Source: Acidobacteriaceae bacterium (GTDB lineage: Bacteria; Acidobacteriota; Terriglobia; Terriglobales; Acidobacteriaceae). Taken from it: DNA of 11,033 nucleotides. The DNA lies in contig PMMJ01000551.1 in the NCBI GenBank assembly GCA_003162255.1, positions 1 through 11,033 on the forward strand, written 5' to 3'. The position numbers and the translations under genes are program-made. This document shows positions 1 through 6,390 of this stretch, in pieces. Each line of letters starts with the position of its first letter. Positions within the stretch are counted from its first letter, which is position 1. The notes under the pieces are model-generated. The model was given only the letters and a program-made list of their open reading frames with translations. It had not been told where the DNA came from and made no database searches.

Positions 1-51
1 CGGTTGCTCAGAGGTTCCCTAGGGGCTGCACTCAGGTGCGTACTCCGGCGA

Positions 52-303
52 CTACTTCCGCGGTTTCCCCACGCGCTGCGCGGTCGCAAACATCATAGCG
101 ACCGTCTCCAAGTCTTTCGGTTGCACCTTCCCCGGCGGGATGCGCATGTGGGTGAGGTCTTCGAGCTTCAGCAACAGATCCACCAGCGCCATCGAATCGA
201 TCAAGCCAGAGGAAACCAGCGGCGTGTTCTCATCGATCGTCAGCCCCGGTTTGCGGATCAGTCTGACGATGTGTTCGATCATCTGCTGTGCCTCTGGCGT
301 CAT
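52..303 (-). CDS. Acyl carrier protein (phosphopantetheine-binding, DltC-like size)
   Basis: This 83-residue acidic, helical protein has the carrier-protein signature L-I-D-S-M-A-L at residues 34-40. Ser37 is the expected 4'-phosphopantetheine attachment site. It would carry an activated acyl group as a thioester in the cytoplasm. The reading frame stays open upstream to 426, but I chose ATG 303 because an AGGAG ribosome-binding site lies about 11 bases before it (315-319) and overlaps the TAG stop of the ligase gene. The two genes are 14 bases apart, so they are probably co-transcribed and translationally coupled. The natural reading is that the neighbouring AMP ligase loads this carrier. 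The family is clear from the motif. The acyl group and the final acceptor are inferred from neighbours only. A role in polyketide or lipid synthesis outside the window is also possible. Confidence 0.9.
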   Translation of the reverse strand: MTPEAQQMIEHIVRLIRKPGLTIDENTPLVSSGLIDSMALVDLLLKLEDLTHMRIPPGKVQPKDLETVAMMFATAQRVGKPRK

Positions 304-317
304 GCGAATTTGTTCTC

Positions 318-2054
318 CTAAGACTCGAGATTGAGAGAATCGAGGTTGAGTTCCGTATGTTCTTTCCATAATTTCTCGCGCGTGGCGGAACGCGCCGCTT
401 TGCCGGCCGTGCTCTTCACGATCCATTTGGGCGGCTTCAAGAAAATCGTGCGGACCGCCACTCCAATCTCGCCGACCACCAGGTTGCGGATCTCGCGTTC
501 GATCTCCAGGGTATTTGCGAGAAGTTCCTGGCGTTCCACTTCCGCTACCACAACGATGTCCTCGGTCCCGAGATCGGGATTGTACACTCCCATCGCAACC
601 ACGCGGCCGTCATGAATGGCCGGGTGTCGGGCGACGATCTCCTCGATGTCCTGCGGATAGAGGTTTTCGCCGCCGACGATAAGAAGATCTTTCTTCCGGC
701 CGACCACATAGAGTTCATCATCGAGATAAAAGCCAAGATCGCCGCTGTGGTACCAGCCGTCTACGATCGCCTTAGCAGTCAGATCGGGACGGTTGTAGTA
801 GCCAGCAAACAAACTGTCGCTCTTGACGAGAATCTCGCCGACCTGGCCGGGGTCAAAAAGAGCGCCAGAATCGGACGCAATCCGAACTTCATTGCCAGCC
901 AGCAACCGGCCCGACGAGGTGAAAGCAATCGCGCCTGGCGTGCCTTCCGCAACCGGGACGATGAGATGCGCGCTGCGAAACCGCTGGCCATCCGCCCAGA
1001 TACGCGCGGGACCCGTGGCCTGATCGATGTCCGATTGCGTCACGGCAAAAACGTTCTCGGCCATGGCGTAAGAGGATTGCAGAACGCCGCGCTTTAATCC
1101 AATAGTGGAGAAAGCATTCTCGAACTCCTCCATGCTGCTGGACCGGACCGGCTCCGAACAATTAATCAACGCGCGAACCGACGAGAGATCATACTGCCTC
1201 CATCGGCTCGGCGGCGTGCGCCGGGGAACGAACTGAAAGGCGAAGTTCGGCATCCACGCCAAAGTGCACTTGCATCCGCTGACGATCTGCAACATGGTTT
1301 CCGGATGCATGACCCATTCGATCGGCGATTGCATCACGACCGGCGTATGACAAACCATGGGCAGCATGAAGCAGGCAATCAATCCCATGTCATGATAGAG
1401 GGGCAGCCAGCTATAAACGCGGTCCGTAGCCTCGTCGATCTTCAGCGCATGTGCCAGGTGTTCGATCTGGCGCAGCACGGCGGCGTGGGTTAGAGCCACG
1501 CCTTTCTGAAGTCCGGTTGTGCCAGCCGAATGCTGGATGAACGCCAAGCTCTCACCGTGATTCTCCAAGGGCAGTTCGTCTTCTCCGCCCGAGTCCGTGA
1601 GGCCGCGGGCCCGAAGCAGCGTCGTCTCCTCACCGAGAGATACGTGGCCAAGCATGTCGTCGGGGAATTCTTGATCGATGACGACGGCCTTGGCCTTGAG
1701 ATTGGCCGTCACTCCCGCTAGTCCGGAGCGATACTTGGAAGCTTCGACCTTGAAATTAGGATAAGCAAGAAAGGCGGGCACCGCGCCCAGCATCATCGCC
1801 CCGACGAAGGTCGTCATGGCGGAAATGCTCTGCGGCATGATGATGATCACCCGATCACCCACGTTCACGGCATGGTCGCGGAGCACCCGCGCTTGCAAAC
1901 GTGCTCGACGCCGAAACTCGGCGAAGGTCACGGTCTCGCGCTCGTCTTCGTCGATCCAGGCGGTAACAAATAGACGATCGCCCGGAGCGGCGTCGAGCGC
2001 ATCGATAAGATTGCGGAATTTGGTCACGCTGCCGGTCCTCACGCTGCAGGTCAT
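318..2054 (-). CDS. AMP-dependent acyl ligase, fatty acyl-AMP ligase-like
   Basis: This 578-residue adenylate-forming enzyme would convert a carboxylic acid and ATP to an acyl-AMP and pass it to a carrier. Visible family motifs are the P-loop SAGTTGLQKG (176-185), WLPLYHDMGLI typical of fatty acyl-AMP ligases (216-226), the aromatic-acid loop YAMAE (329-333), GWYHSGDLG with the ribose-binding Asp439 (433-441), the hinge region RKKDLL (453-458), YPQDIEE (466-472) and the C-terminal catalytic Lys552 in STAGKAA. The length and the YPQDIE and LPLYHDMG motifs fit fatty acyl-AMP ligases better than D-alanine ligase DltA, which is near 500 residues. The adjacent carrier-protein gene makes that carrier the likely acceptor. 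The start is uncertain: ATG 2054 has no clear ribosome-binding site, whereas GTG 2027 (codon 10) has GAGG about 8 bases upstream. The substrate cannot be read from the sequence. Confidence 0.88.
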   Translation of the reverse strand: MTCSVRTGSVTKFRNLIDALDAAPGDRLFVTAWIDEDERETVTFAEFRRRARLQARVLRDHAVNVGDRVIIIMPQSISAMTTFVGAMMLGAVPAFLAYPNFKVEASKYRSGLAGVTANLKAKAVVIDQEFPDDMLGHVSLGEETTLLRARGLTDSGGEDELPLENHGESLAFIQHSAGTTGLQKGVALTHAAVLRQIEHLAHALKIDEATDRVYSWLPLYHDMGLIACFMLPMVCHTPVVMQSPIEWVMHPETMLQIVSGCKCTLAWMPNFAFQFVPRRTPPSRWRQYDLSSVRALINCSEPVRSSSMEEFENAFSTIGLKRGVLQSSYAMAENVFAVTQSDIDQATGPARIWADGQRFRSAHLIVPVAEGTPGAIAFTSSGRLLAGNEVRIASDSGALFDPGQVGEILVKSDSLFAGYYNRPDLTAKAIVDGWYHSGDLGFYLDDELYVVGRKKDLLIVGGENLYPQDIEEIVARHPAIHDGRVVAMGVYNPDLGTEDIVVVAEVERQELLANTLEIEREIRNLVVGEIGVAVRTIFLKPPKWIVKSTAGKAARSATREKLWKEHTELNLDSLNLES

Positions 2055-2180
2055 TGTAGCCGGTGCGAGAGACGGAAATCCGCAGCCTGGATCACATTGA
2101 ACAAGTTTTTGGCGGTATGCGCGAGGACATATGCGAGAGGAGTACGACTACGCAATAATGCTTAACGGTATGGTCGCAGC

Positions 2181-2252
2181 GTGGAGCGAGGGGCGTCTCG
2201 TGAGCCTGCCCTGAGCGAAGTCGAAGGGTCCCGCCGGGCGGGGCCGCCCGGC
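2181..2252. repeat. REP-like repeat element with strong palindrome upstream of the MBOAT gene
   Basis: The stretch contains CCCTGAGCGAAGTCGAAGGG (2209-2228) followed by a near-perfect palindrome in which GCCGGGCGG (2233-2241) and CCGCCCGGC (2244-2252) form a 9-bp stem around GG. The CCCTTCGACTTCGCTCAGGG core is a widely dispersed intergenic repeat in acidobacterial and some other genomes; that is from memory and was not searched. It lies between the divergent ligase and MBOAT genes, 22 bases before the MBOAT start, so it would sit in the MBOAT leader RNA. The outer boundaries are approximate. Confidence 0.65.
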
Positions 2253-2265
2253 TCTCCACCAACGC

Positions 2266-2273
2266 AGGGGAGG
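2266..2273 (+). promoter_or_regulatory. Purine-rich ribosome-binding site abutting the MBOAT start
   Basis: AGGGGAGG runs to within one base of ATG 2275. The upstream AGGG is 5 bases from the ATG, which is workable spacing. The GGAGG core is too close for the ATG and better spaced for the TTG at 2278. The site therefore supports a start here but leaves a one-codon ambiguity. Confidence 0.5.
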
Positions 2274-2274
2274 A

Positions 2275-3726
2275 ATGTTGCTTCGAGGAATTCTGTACGT
2301 ATTGACGTTTCTGCTTTGCGTGGCAGCCTTTGCCAAGGTTCGCTCTCGAGCCGTACGGCAAACCGTTCTTCTCATCGGCTGCTGTGCGTTCTATCTCACC
2401 TGGGGATACTGGTTCGCGGCTGTTCTTCTCACTTCCACGGTGATGAACTTCCTGTTGGGAAAATGGCTTCAGCGAAAGACATCCGGGCTCGTCCTGTCTA
2501 TTGGCATTCTGTTGAACCTGGCGCTGCTCGGCGGCTTCAAATACCTCCCTGAAATCGCGGTTAGCGTCCCGCTATCCTCATTGCAAAGGTTCTCGCATCT
2601 TGCGTTGCCGCTAGGCATCTCCTTCTGGACCTTCCAGGCAATGAGCTATCTGTTTGACCTTTACCGCGGCGAGGAACTCGACCCATCGTTTGTCGAATTT
2701 GCGCTGTATATGGCGTTCTTCCCGGTCGTGATCTCGGGACCGATCTGCCGCCTGCCCGAAATGCTTCCGCAATTTCGCTCCGGGCAAACCACACCTACGC
2801 GTGACATCGGACGCGGATTCTGCCGCATCGCCACCGGCGTGCTTATGATGCAGTTGGCGCAACTGCTGGGGCAGGGAATTCTTTCGGGCGACGGTATCAA
2901 TTCGGGCTTCGATCATGTCACGCACTGGAGCGGCGCGGATGTCTGGTGTCTCGCGTTCGGCTACGGATTGCAGCTCTTCCTCGATTTCGCTGGCTACTCG
3001 CACATCGCCATCGGCGCGGCCAGAGCGCTTGGATTCACGGTACCCGAAAACTTCGCTCGTCCATTTCAATCCACGAACCCGTCGATCTTCTGGACGCGCT
3101 GGCACATGTCGCTGTCGTTCTGGATTCGCGACTACGTTTTTCTTCCACTGGCGGTCGTGCGTCGCGAGATGTGGTGGCGAAATTTCGCGTTAGTAGTTTC
3201 AATGATCCTGTTCGGCTTGTGGCATAAAGCAACAGTGCTCTTCGTGCTCTGGGGCTGCTATCACGGAGTCCTCCTGGTTTTGCATCGTCAGATACAGCAA
3301 CTTCAACGAAAATTCGACTGGACGCCCCCATCCGCTCTCTGGACGCCGATCTCGTGGCTTGTAACCATCGCTCTGGTCAGCCTGGGATGGATATTCTTCC
3401 GCGCGAATTCTCTAGCCGAAGCGCGACAGATGCTGGCGTCAGCCTTATCGCCAGCGAGCTATTCTTCCCACTTTCTCAGCGGAAGTCTTTATATCCTGGT
3501 GATGGCTCTGGCGGCTGGATACGCGATTGTGCTCTTAGTTGTCGATGCGCTCGATCGCTGCTCGATTGAACCGGATGCTAGCTCCCGCTCAGGAGTCATC
3601 GCCTTCATTGCCCGCAATCGCTGGTTTTGGATTCCACCGCTCTATGTGTTGGCATTGCTGATTGTCCTAGTCGTGACCCACACGCACGGCACTGTCCCGG
3701 CTCAGTTCATGTATCGAAATTTTTAA
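2275..3726 (+). CDS. MBOAT family membrane-bound O-acyltransferase (AlgI/DltB type)
   Basis: This 483-residue polytopic membrane protein would transfer an acyl group to a hydroxyl on an envelope polysaccharide or similar acceptor. Hydrophobic segments begin at residues 2-20 and recur to the C-terminus. Family motifs are FFPVVISGPICRLPEMLPQF (148-167), FWTRWHMSLSFWIRDYVFLP (272-291) and GLWHKATVLFVLWGCYHG (314-331). His330 is the expected invariant catalytic residue and His317 the second conserved histidine. The end, FMYRNF, resembles the aromatic C-terminus of AlgI proteins. It is divergent from the ligase and carrier genes and convergent with an SGNH-fold gene. That neighbourhood recalls Dlt systems and alginate or peptidoglycan O-acetylation systems. 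The presence of a ligase and a carrier favours a carrier-bound donor. The substrate and acceptor are not visible. Confidence 0.93.
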   Translation: MLLRGILYVLTFLLCVAAFAKVRSRAVRQTVLLIGCCAFYLTWGYWFAAVLLTSTVMNFLLGKWLQRKTSGLVLSIGILLNLALLGGFKYLPEIAVSVPLSSLQRFSHLALPLGISFWTFQAMSYLFDLYRGEELDPSFVEFALYMAFFPVVISGPICRLPEMLPQFRSGQTTPTRDIGRGFCRIATGVLMMQLAQLLGQGILSGDGINSGFDHVTHWSGADVWCLAFGYGLQLFLDFAGYSHIAIGAARALGFTVPENFARPFQSTNPSIFWTRWHMSLSFWIRDYVFLPLAVVRREMWWRNFALVVSMILFGLWHKATVLFVLWGCYHGVLLVLHRQIQQLQRKFDWTPPSALWTPISWLVTIALVSLGWIFFRANSLAEARQMLASALSPASYSSHFLSGSLYILVMALAAGYAIVLLVVDALDRCSIEPDASSRSGVIAFIARNRWFWIPPLYVLALLIVLVVTHTHGTVPAQFMYRNF

Positions 3727-3771
3727 CGATTGCATTGTAGAAGCCAGTCGCCTAAGTGAGATTCGTATCAG

Positions 3772-3825
3772 GGCATGCCTTCAGGCATGCCACAAAAGCA
3801 TTAGCAGCAACGCGCCTTCAGGCGC
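3772..3825. repeat. Pair of TTCA-loop hairpin repeats between convergent genes
   Basis: GGCATGCC-TTCA-GGCATGCC (3772-3791, 8-bp stem) and GCGCC-TTCA-GGCGC (3812-3825, 5-bp stem) share the same tetraloop on the plus strand. They fill the 123-base gap between the convergent MBOAT and SGNH genes. Neither is followed by a clear T-run on either strand, so they look like dispersed repeats rather than standard intrinsic terminators. They may still cap or stabilise the 3' ends of both transcripts. Confidence 0.65.
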
Positions 3826-3849
3826 TGGGGCGGGAATGAGAGTGTGGGC

Positions 3850-5616
3850 CTATTCGATCGGTGTCCCATCGGGAGCAAAAACCGGGAAGCCGTCCCACGG
3901 CCGAGCCAGGCGCAACTGCTCCGCTGCCGCCGCGCGGTTGTAGTCGAAAAGGAAGAGTCCAAAGTTGTAATGCAGGATGCGGTCGTCCGGCTTTTTTCGG
4001 ATCGCCCATTGATACTCCGCGGCTGTTTCGTCGGGGCTTTCATCGGGAGCGCTAGCCTCGATCGTCAACCGCAAAACCTGATCGGAGTGGTTCAGTTGAT
4101 TGGTGAACGGAGGCTTTTGCAATCGCTCCAACATCTCCCGCGTAATGCGGAGACGATCATGACCGGTGAAGGCCAGCAGTTGCTCGCACTCGGCTTCAGA
4201 AGGAACGTCAGATGGAACATCGGGAACATCGCCACCCCGTAGAGACGGGGCTTGCCCCGTCTCCCCCGGCAGCTCGCTGGCGATCTGGAGGAACATGGCC
4301 CTCGCCAGCAGGTAGTTGCCCTCCGGAGTCAGGTGTACGTGCTCATAGACAAGTTCGATGCCGACGATTCCGTTCGGGCTCTCCTTGGCGAAAATCTCAT
4401 CGGCGTCCACCAGTTCAGCGCCTGAGGACGAGGCCACCGAACGATTGATGTCGTTAATCTTGCTGTCGGCGCGAAAGCGAAGCGTGTCAAGATCGCGGGC
4501 GCGCGAAAAATGTTCCCGGGCGGCGCGGTAATCTCCCAGCCTCCACAGGCAGCGAGCAATCCGGAACTCAAGCTCCGCATATTGGTCGTCAATCTGCTGC
4601 GCGGAGAGATATGCTTTCAATGCTTCCGCGTACGATCTGCTGGTTTCGAGATCCGATCCTTGTTGCACCAGCGCCGACCACGAACGCAAGGCATCTTGCC
4701 CTAGATCCTCGCGGTGCATGGATGCGAACGGGGCACAGTCTTTCAGATTCGTAGCTATGGTGGCAACGATTACCCTGGCGCCCGAGCGGCGAGCGACGGC
4801 GATTGTGTCCCGCAGATTGCTTGCGAAGTTCTCATACACATGCTTCATGAGCGGCGAGCGGGCTGGGACTTGCTTGTCGAGAAACATCTCCATCCCGCCC
4901 CATTCCCGTTTTTGTGTCCCCAACTTGGTGAGCAGCTGGCCGATGCGGGTCGAGCGCACGAAGATGCTCGTGCGAATGACGGGAAGACTCATGCCGGAGG
5001 AAGTAAGCGCGGTCCCAGGACCATAGGGGCCGACGACCTCGTTGTTGCCCGAGTAGAGAATGAACAAATCCGGACGCTCGCTGGCCAATCCCTTGGCGAT
5101 CGGCAGCAGGACATGGGAGTTGATGGCGACGCTGCCCGTATTGACCACTTCGAAATTCATGGCAGGGAAGCGCTCCCGCAGCATCACTTCCAGATAGCGG
5201 CTGAAACCATAGGCGGGGTCGGGATCGCCCATGGCGGCGGATTCTCCGAGGACAAAGATTCTGAAGGTTCCCCGCGGCTTCTCGGCGGGAATCGCGTACG
5301 CTTGCGGCGTCTTGATCATGCCCGGAGGAAAAAATGGAGCAGGGAAGAACAGGTTGTAACAGGAGGCGGCCCGGCCCTGCACCGTGCACGGGACGGTAAG
5401 TCCGGTCGGAAATCCAACGCCAAACAGGCGCAGCGCGACTTCCGCTATGCCGAGCAACAGTACGGGAACGAAGATTGACGTAGCAATGCGCGGCGCCCAG
5501 AATCGCCACCCACGAACTGGCTTTGTTGTTTCGGTCGATGTCGTCATTCTTTGCGAAGCTGATGCCAGGTCTTCCCAAATCCGCGGCTGTCCGCGTCGTC
5601 GGCCCATGACCGCCAT
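3850..5616 (-). CDS. Membrane-anchored SGNH/GDSL hydrolase-like protein with TPR insert
   Basis: The 588-residue product has a short cytoplasmic start, one transmembrane segment at about 44-64 and a periplasmic part. SGNH features are VLGESAAMGDP (122-132) with nucleophile candidate Ser126 in G-E-S, SGNNE (189-193) as the Asn block, and EHVHLTPEGN (425-434) with His426 and His428 as catalytic histidine candidates. Between the last two blocks, residues about 320-385 form TPR-like helices (YAELEFRIARCLWRLGDYRAAREHF and following). A further TPR-like pair lies near 528-570. I know this SGNH-TPR architecture from many Gram-negative proteins. Residues 452-474 come from a hairpin repeat plus a short DVP tandem. 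ATG 5547 (residue 24) is a reasonable alternative start. By analogy with DltD, AlgJ and AlgX it could hand on or remove acyl groups with the convergent MBOAT, but the pairing is inferred. Confidence 0.82.
   Translation of the reverse strand: MAVMGRRRGQPRIWEDLASASQRMTTSTETTKPVRGWRFWAPRIATSIFVPVLLLGIAEVALRLFGVGFPTGLTVPCTVQGRAASCYNLFFPAPFFPPGMIKTPQAYAIPAEKPRGTFRIFVLGESAAMGDPDPAYGFSRYLEVMLRERFPAMNFEVVNTGSVAINSHVLLPIAKGLASERPDLFILYSGNNEVVGPYGPGTALTSSGMSLPVIRTSIFVRSTRIGQLLTKLGTQKREWGGMEMFLDKQVPARSPLMKHVYENFASNLRDTIAVARRSGARVIVATIATNLKDCAPFASMHREDLGQDALRSWSALVQQGSDLETSRSYAEALKAYLSAQQIDDQYAELEFRIARCLWRLGDYRAAREHFSRARDLDTLRFRADSKINDINRSVASSSGAELVDADEIFAKESPNGIVGIELVYEHVHLTPEGNYLLARAMFLQIASELPGETGQAPSLRGGDVPDVPSDVPSEAECEQLLAFTGHDRLRITREMLERLQKPPFTNQLNHSDQVLRLTIEASAPDESPDETAAEYQWAIRKKPDDRILHYNFGLFLFDYNRAAAAEQLRLARPWDGFPVFAPDGTPIE
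4202..4263. repeat. Hairpin repeat and short tandem embedded in the SGNH coding sequence
   Basis: GAGACGGGGC (4242-4251) and GCCCCGTCTC (4254-4263) form a perfect 10-bp inverted repeat separated by TT. In the SGNH frame they encode residues 452-459 (ETGQAPSL). Just left of it (4202-4230), a degenerate GGAAC(A/G)TC motif occurs three times and encodes the DVPDVPSDVPSE linker. The insert keeps the frame and falls between the SGNH fold and the C-terminal TPR-like part. Confidence 0.7.
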
Positions 5617-5628
5617 CCACTGACGAAA

Positions 5629-5695
5629 CAGGGCTGGATCGGATCTGATTCCGTGGGCCTAACCGCGTCCTCAAACCCATCGTGATCCAGCCCTG
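5629..5695. repeat. 12-bp perfect inverted repeat upstream of the SGNH gene
   Basis: CAGGGCTGGATC (5629-5640) is matched by GATCCAGCCCTG (5684-5695) with 43 bases between. The left arm begins 12 bases upstream of the most distal SGNH start codon (5616), so on the minus strand the structure lies in the leader or promoter region. It could be a long-loop RNA structure, a bipartite operator or a remnant of a repeat. The sequence does not decide among these. Confidence 0.55.
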
Positions 5696-5713
5696 CAAGG
5701 TCCCCAAGGCAAA

Positions 5714-5740
5714 ACGTTAAGCAGTTGCGATGTTTAACGT
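5714..5740. repeat. 7-bp inverted repeat in the SGNH upstream region
   Basis: ACGTTAA (5714-5720) and TTAACGT (5734-5740) form a dyad with a 13-base spacer, in the 173-base gap between the SGNH and DUF4440 genes. The form is compatible with a dimeric regulator site. No known consensus is recognised. Confidence 0.35.
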
Positions 5741-5789
5741 CAGGCCGAGGATAGTCGAAAAATCCCAAACATCCGCTCGCGAGATTCCC

Positions 5790-6227
5790 TCAGCGAACCG
5801 GAGTTGCTGAAGCAGCTACGCACACCCACGTACCGTTCTTGCCGACCCAAGTATCGACAAAACGATTTCGTCTAACGTAAGCCTTCCCGTTTTCAACGCC
5901 TTTCTCCCGAAAGACTCCCGTGGCGATCGCAACATCGCCGAACACATGCACTGAGATCGACTCTGGCTCAGCCTGCTGCTGGTCGGATGGCTTCGCCGCA
6001 TCGACGCTCGCCAGGAACGCGCCCTTGGATTGCAGACTGCCATCGTCATTGACCAGGACCATGGAGTCGTGCAGGATTTCACCCAACGCCTTTTTGTCTC
6101 GAAACTTATAGGCCTGATTCCAGGCCTTCTCAATTGCGATGATTTTGGATTCAACGGAACCATTGTCCTGAGCCACGGCCGTCACAGCCATGGCACCCAC
6201 TACGGCCAAGCAACAGAGCAGCTTCAT
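5790..6227 (-). CDS. Exported DUF4440 / NTF2-like (SnoaL-like) small protein
   Basis: The 145-residue protein begins with a signal peptide (MKLLCCLAVVGAMAVTAVAQ, probable cut after AVA at 19). The mature part reads as an alpha+beta cone fold: a helix with IIAIEKAWNQAY (29-40), then EILHDSMVLVNDDG (50-63), ISVHVFGDVAIATGVFRE (91-108), and a final strand pair with RNRFVDTWVGKNGTWVCVAA (120-139). This is the usual DUF4440 layout and length. The frame is open from 6257, but ATG 6227 is favoured by GAGG 5 bases upstream (6233-6236) and by the signal peptide starting there. The family includes binding proteins and small enzymes, and no catalytic residues can be assigned. It is a single gene with its own likely promoter and gaps of 173 and 163 bases on its sides. 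Confidence 0.85.
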   Translation of the reverse strand: MKLLCCLAVVGAMAVTAVAQDNGSVESKIIAIEKAWNQAYKFRDKKALGEILHDSMVLVNDDGSLQSKGAFLASVDAAKPSDQQQAEPESISVHVFGDVAIATGVFREKGVENGKAYVRRNRFVDTWVGKNGTWVCVAASATPVR

Positions 6228-6255
6228 TGGAACCTCGCGATTAGAGATAAGTAGC

Positions 6256-6294
6256 ATTTTGAAAACTCGAGCGTAATTATAGACAGTTCAAAAT
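6256..6294. promoter_or_regulatory. Inverted repeat framing the -10 box, possible operator
   Basis: ATTTTGAA (6256-6263) and TTCAAAAT (6287-6294) are perfect reverse complements with 23 bases between them. The repeat is centred on the candidate TATAAT, as expected for a repressor that occludes the promoter. The arms are AT-rich, in contrast to the surrounding GC-rich DNA. Confidence 0.35.
6276..6281 (-). promoter_or_regulatory. Candidate -10 box (TATAAT) for the DUF4440 gene
   Basis: On the minus strand TATAAT lies 49 bases before ATG 6227, predicting a leader of about 40 bases. I see no good -35 at 16-18 bases spacing, so an activator or an alternative sigma factor may be involved, or the box is chance. 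An 8-bp inverted repeat frames it. Confidence 0.4.
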
Positions 6295-6390
6295 CGTCCG
6301 TCGCCGACAAACGATCACTGCGGTCATCATGAGTCATGACCATCTGGTTTTGCGAACCGAAATTCATCGCTTCGGGACAGTGCTCGCGCC

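Noticed and set aside
1..51. A further gene or terminator after the carrier protein
   Set aside because: No start codon with an open frame, and only a weak 4-bp hairpin (GCAC/GTGC). Nothing can be supported here.
52..426. Longer 124-residue version of the carrier protein
   Set aside because: The extra N-terminus overlaps the end of the ligase gene, has no carrier-protein character, and lacks the AGGAG site that precedes ATG 303.
318..2054. Naming the ligase dltA (D-alanine ligase)
   Set aside because: The length and the WLPLYHDMGLI and YPQDIEE motifs point to fatty acyl-AMP ligases, and the substrate cannot be read from sequence.
2092..2375. Minus-strand open frames upstream of the MBOAT gene containing LRLRSGQA
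   Set aside because: They overlap the MBOAT start and read through the dispersed repeat. The LRLRSGQA string is the translation of that repeat, not a conserved protein.
3772..3825. Standard intrinsic terminator for MBOAT or SGNH
   Set aside because: Good stems but no T-run following on either strand, so it is called a repeat instead.
4714..5707. Long open frames of 254 and 291 codons on both strands within and upstream of the SGNH gene
   Set aside because: Both overlap the SGNH frame, which has a transmembrane segment and catalytic motifs. The alternatives show only low-complexity Arg/Gly/Pro-rich shadow sequence.
5544..5768. A 74-codon minus-strand frame in the SGNH upstream gap
   Set aside because: It starts at a TTG without a ribosome-binding site, runs through the inverted repeats and into the SGNH gene, and has no recognisable features.
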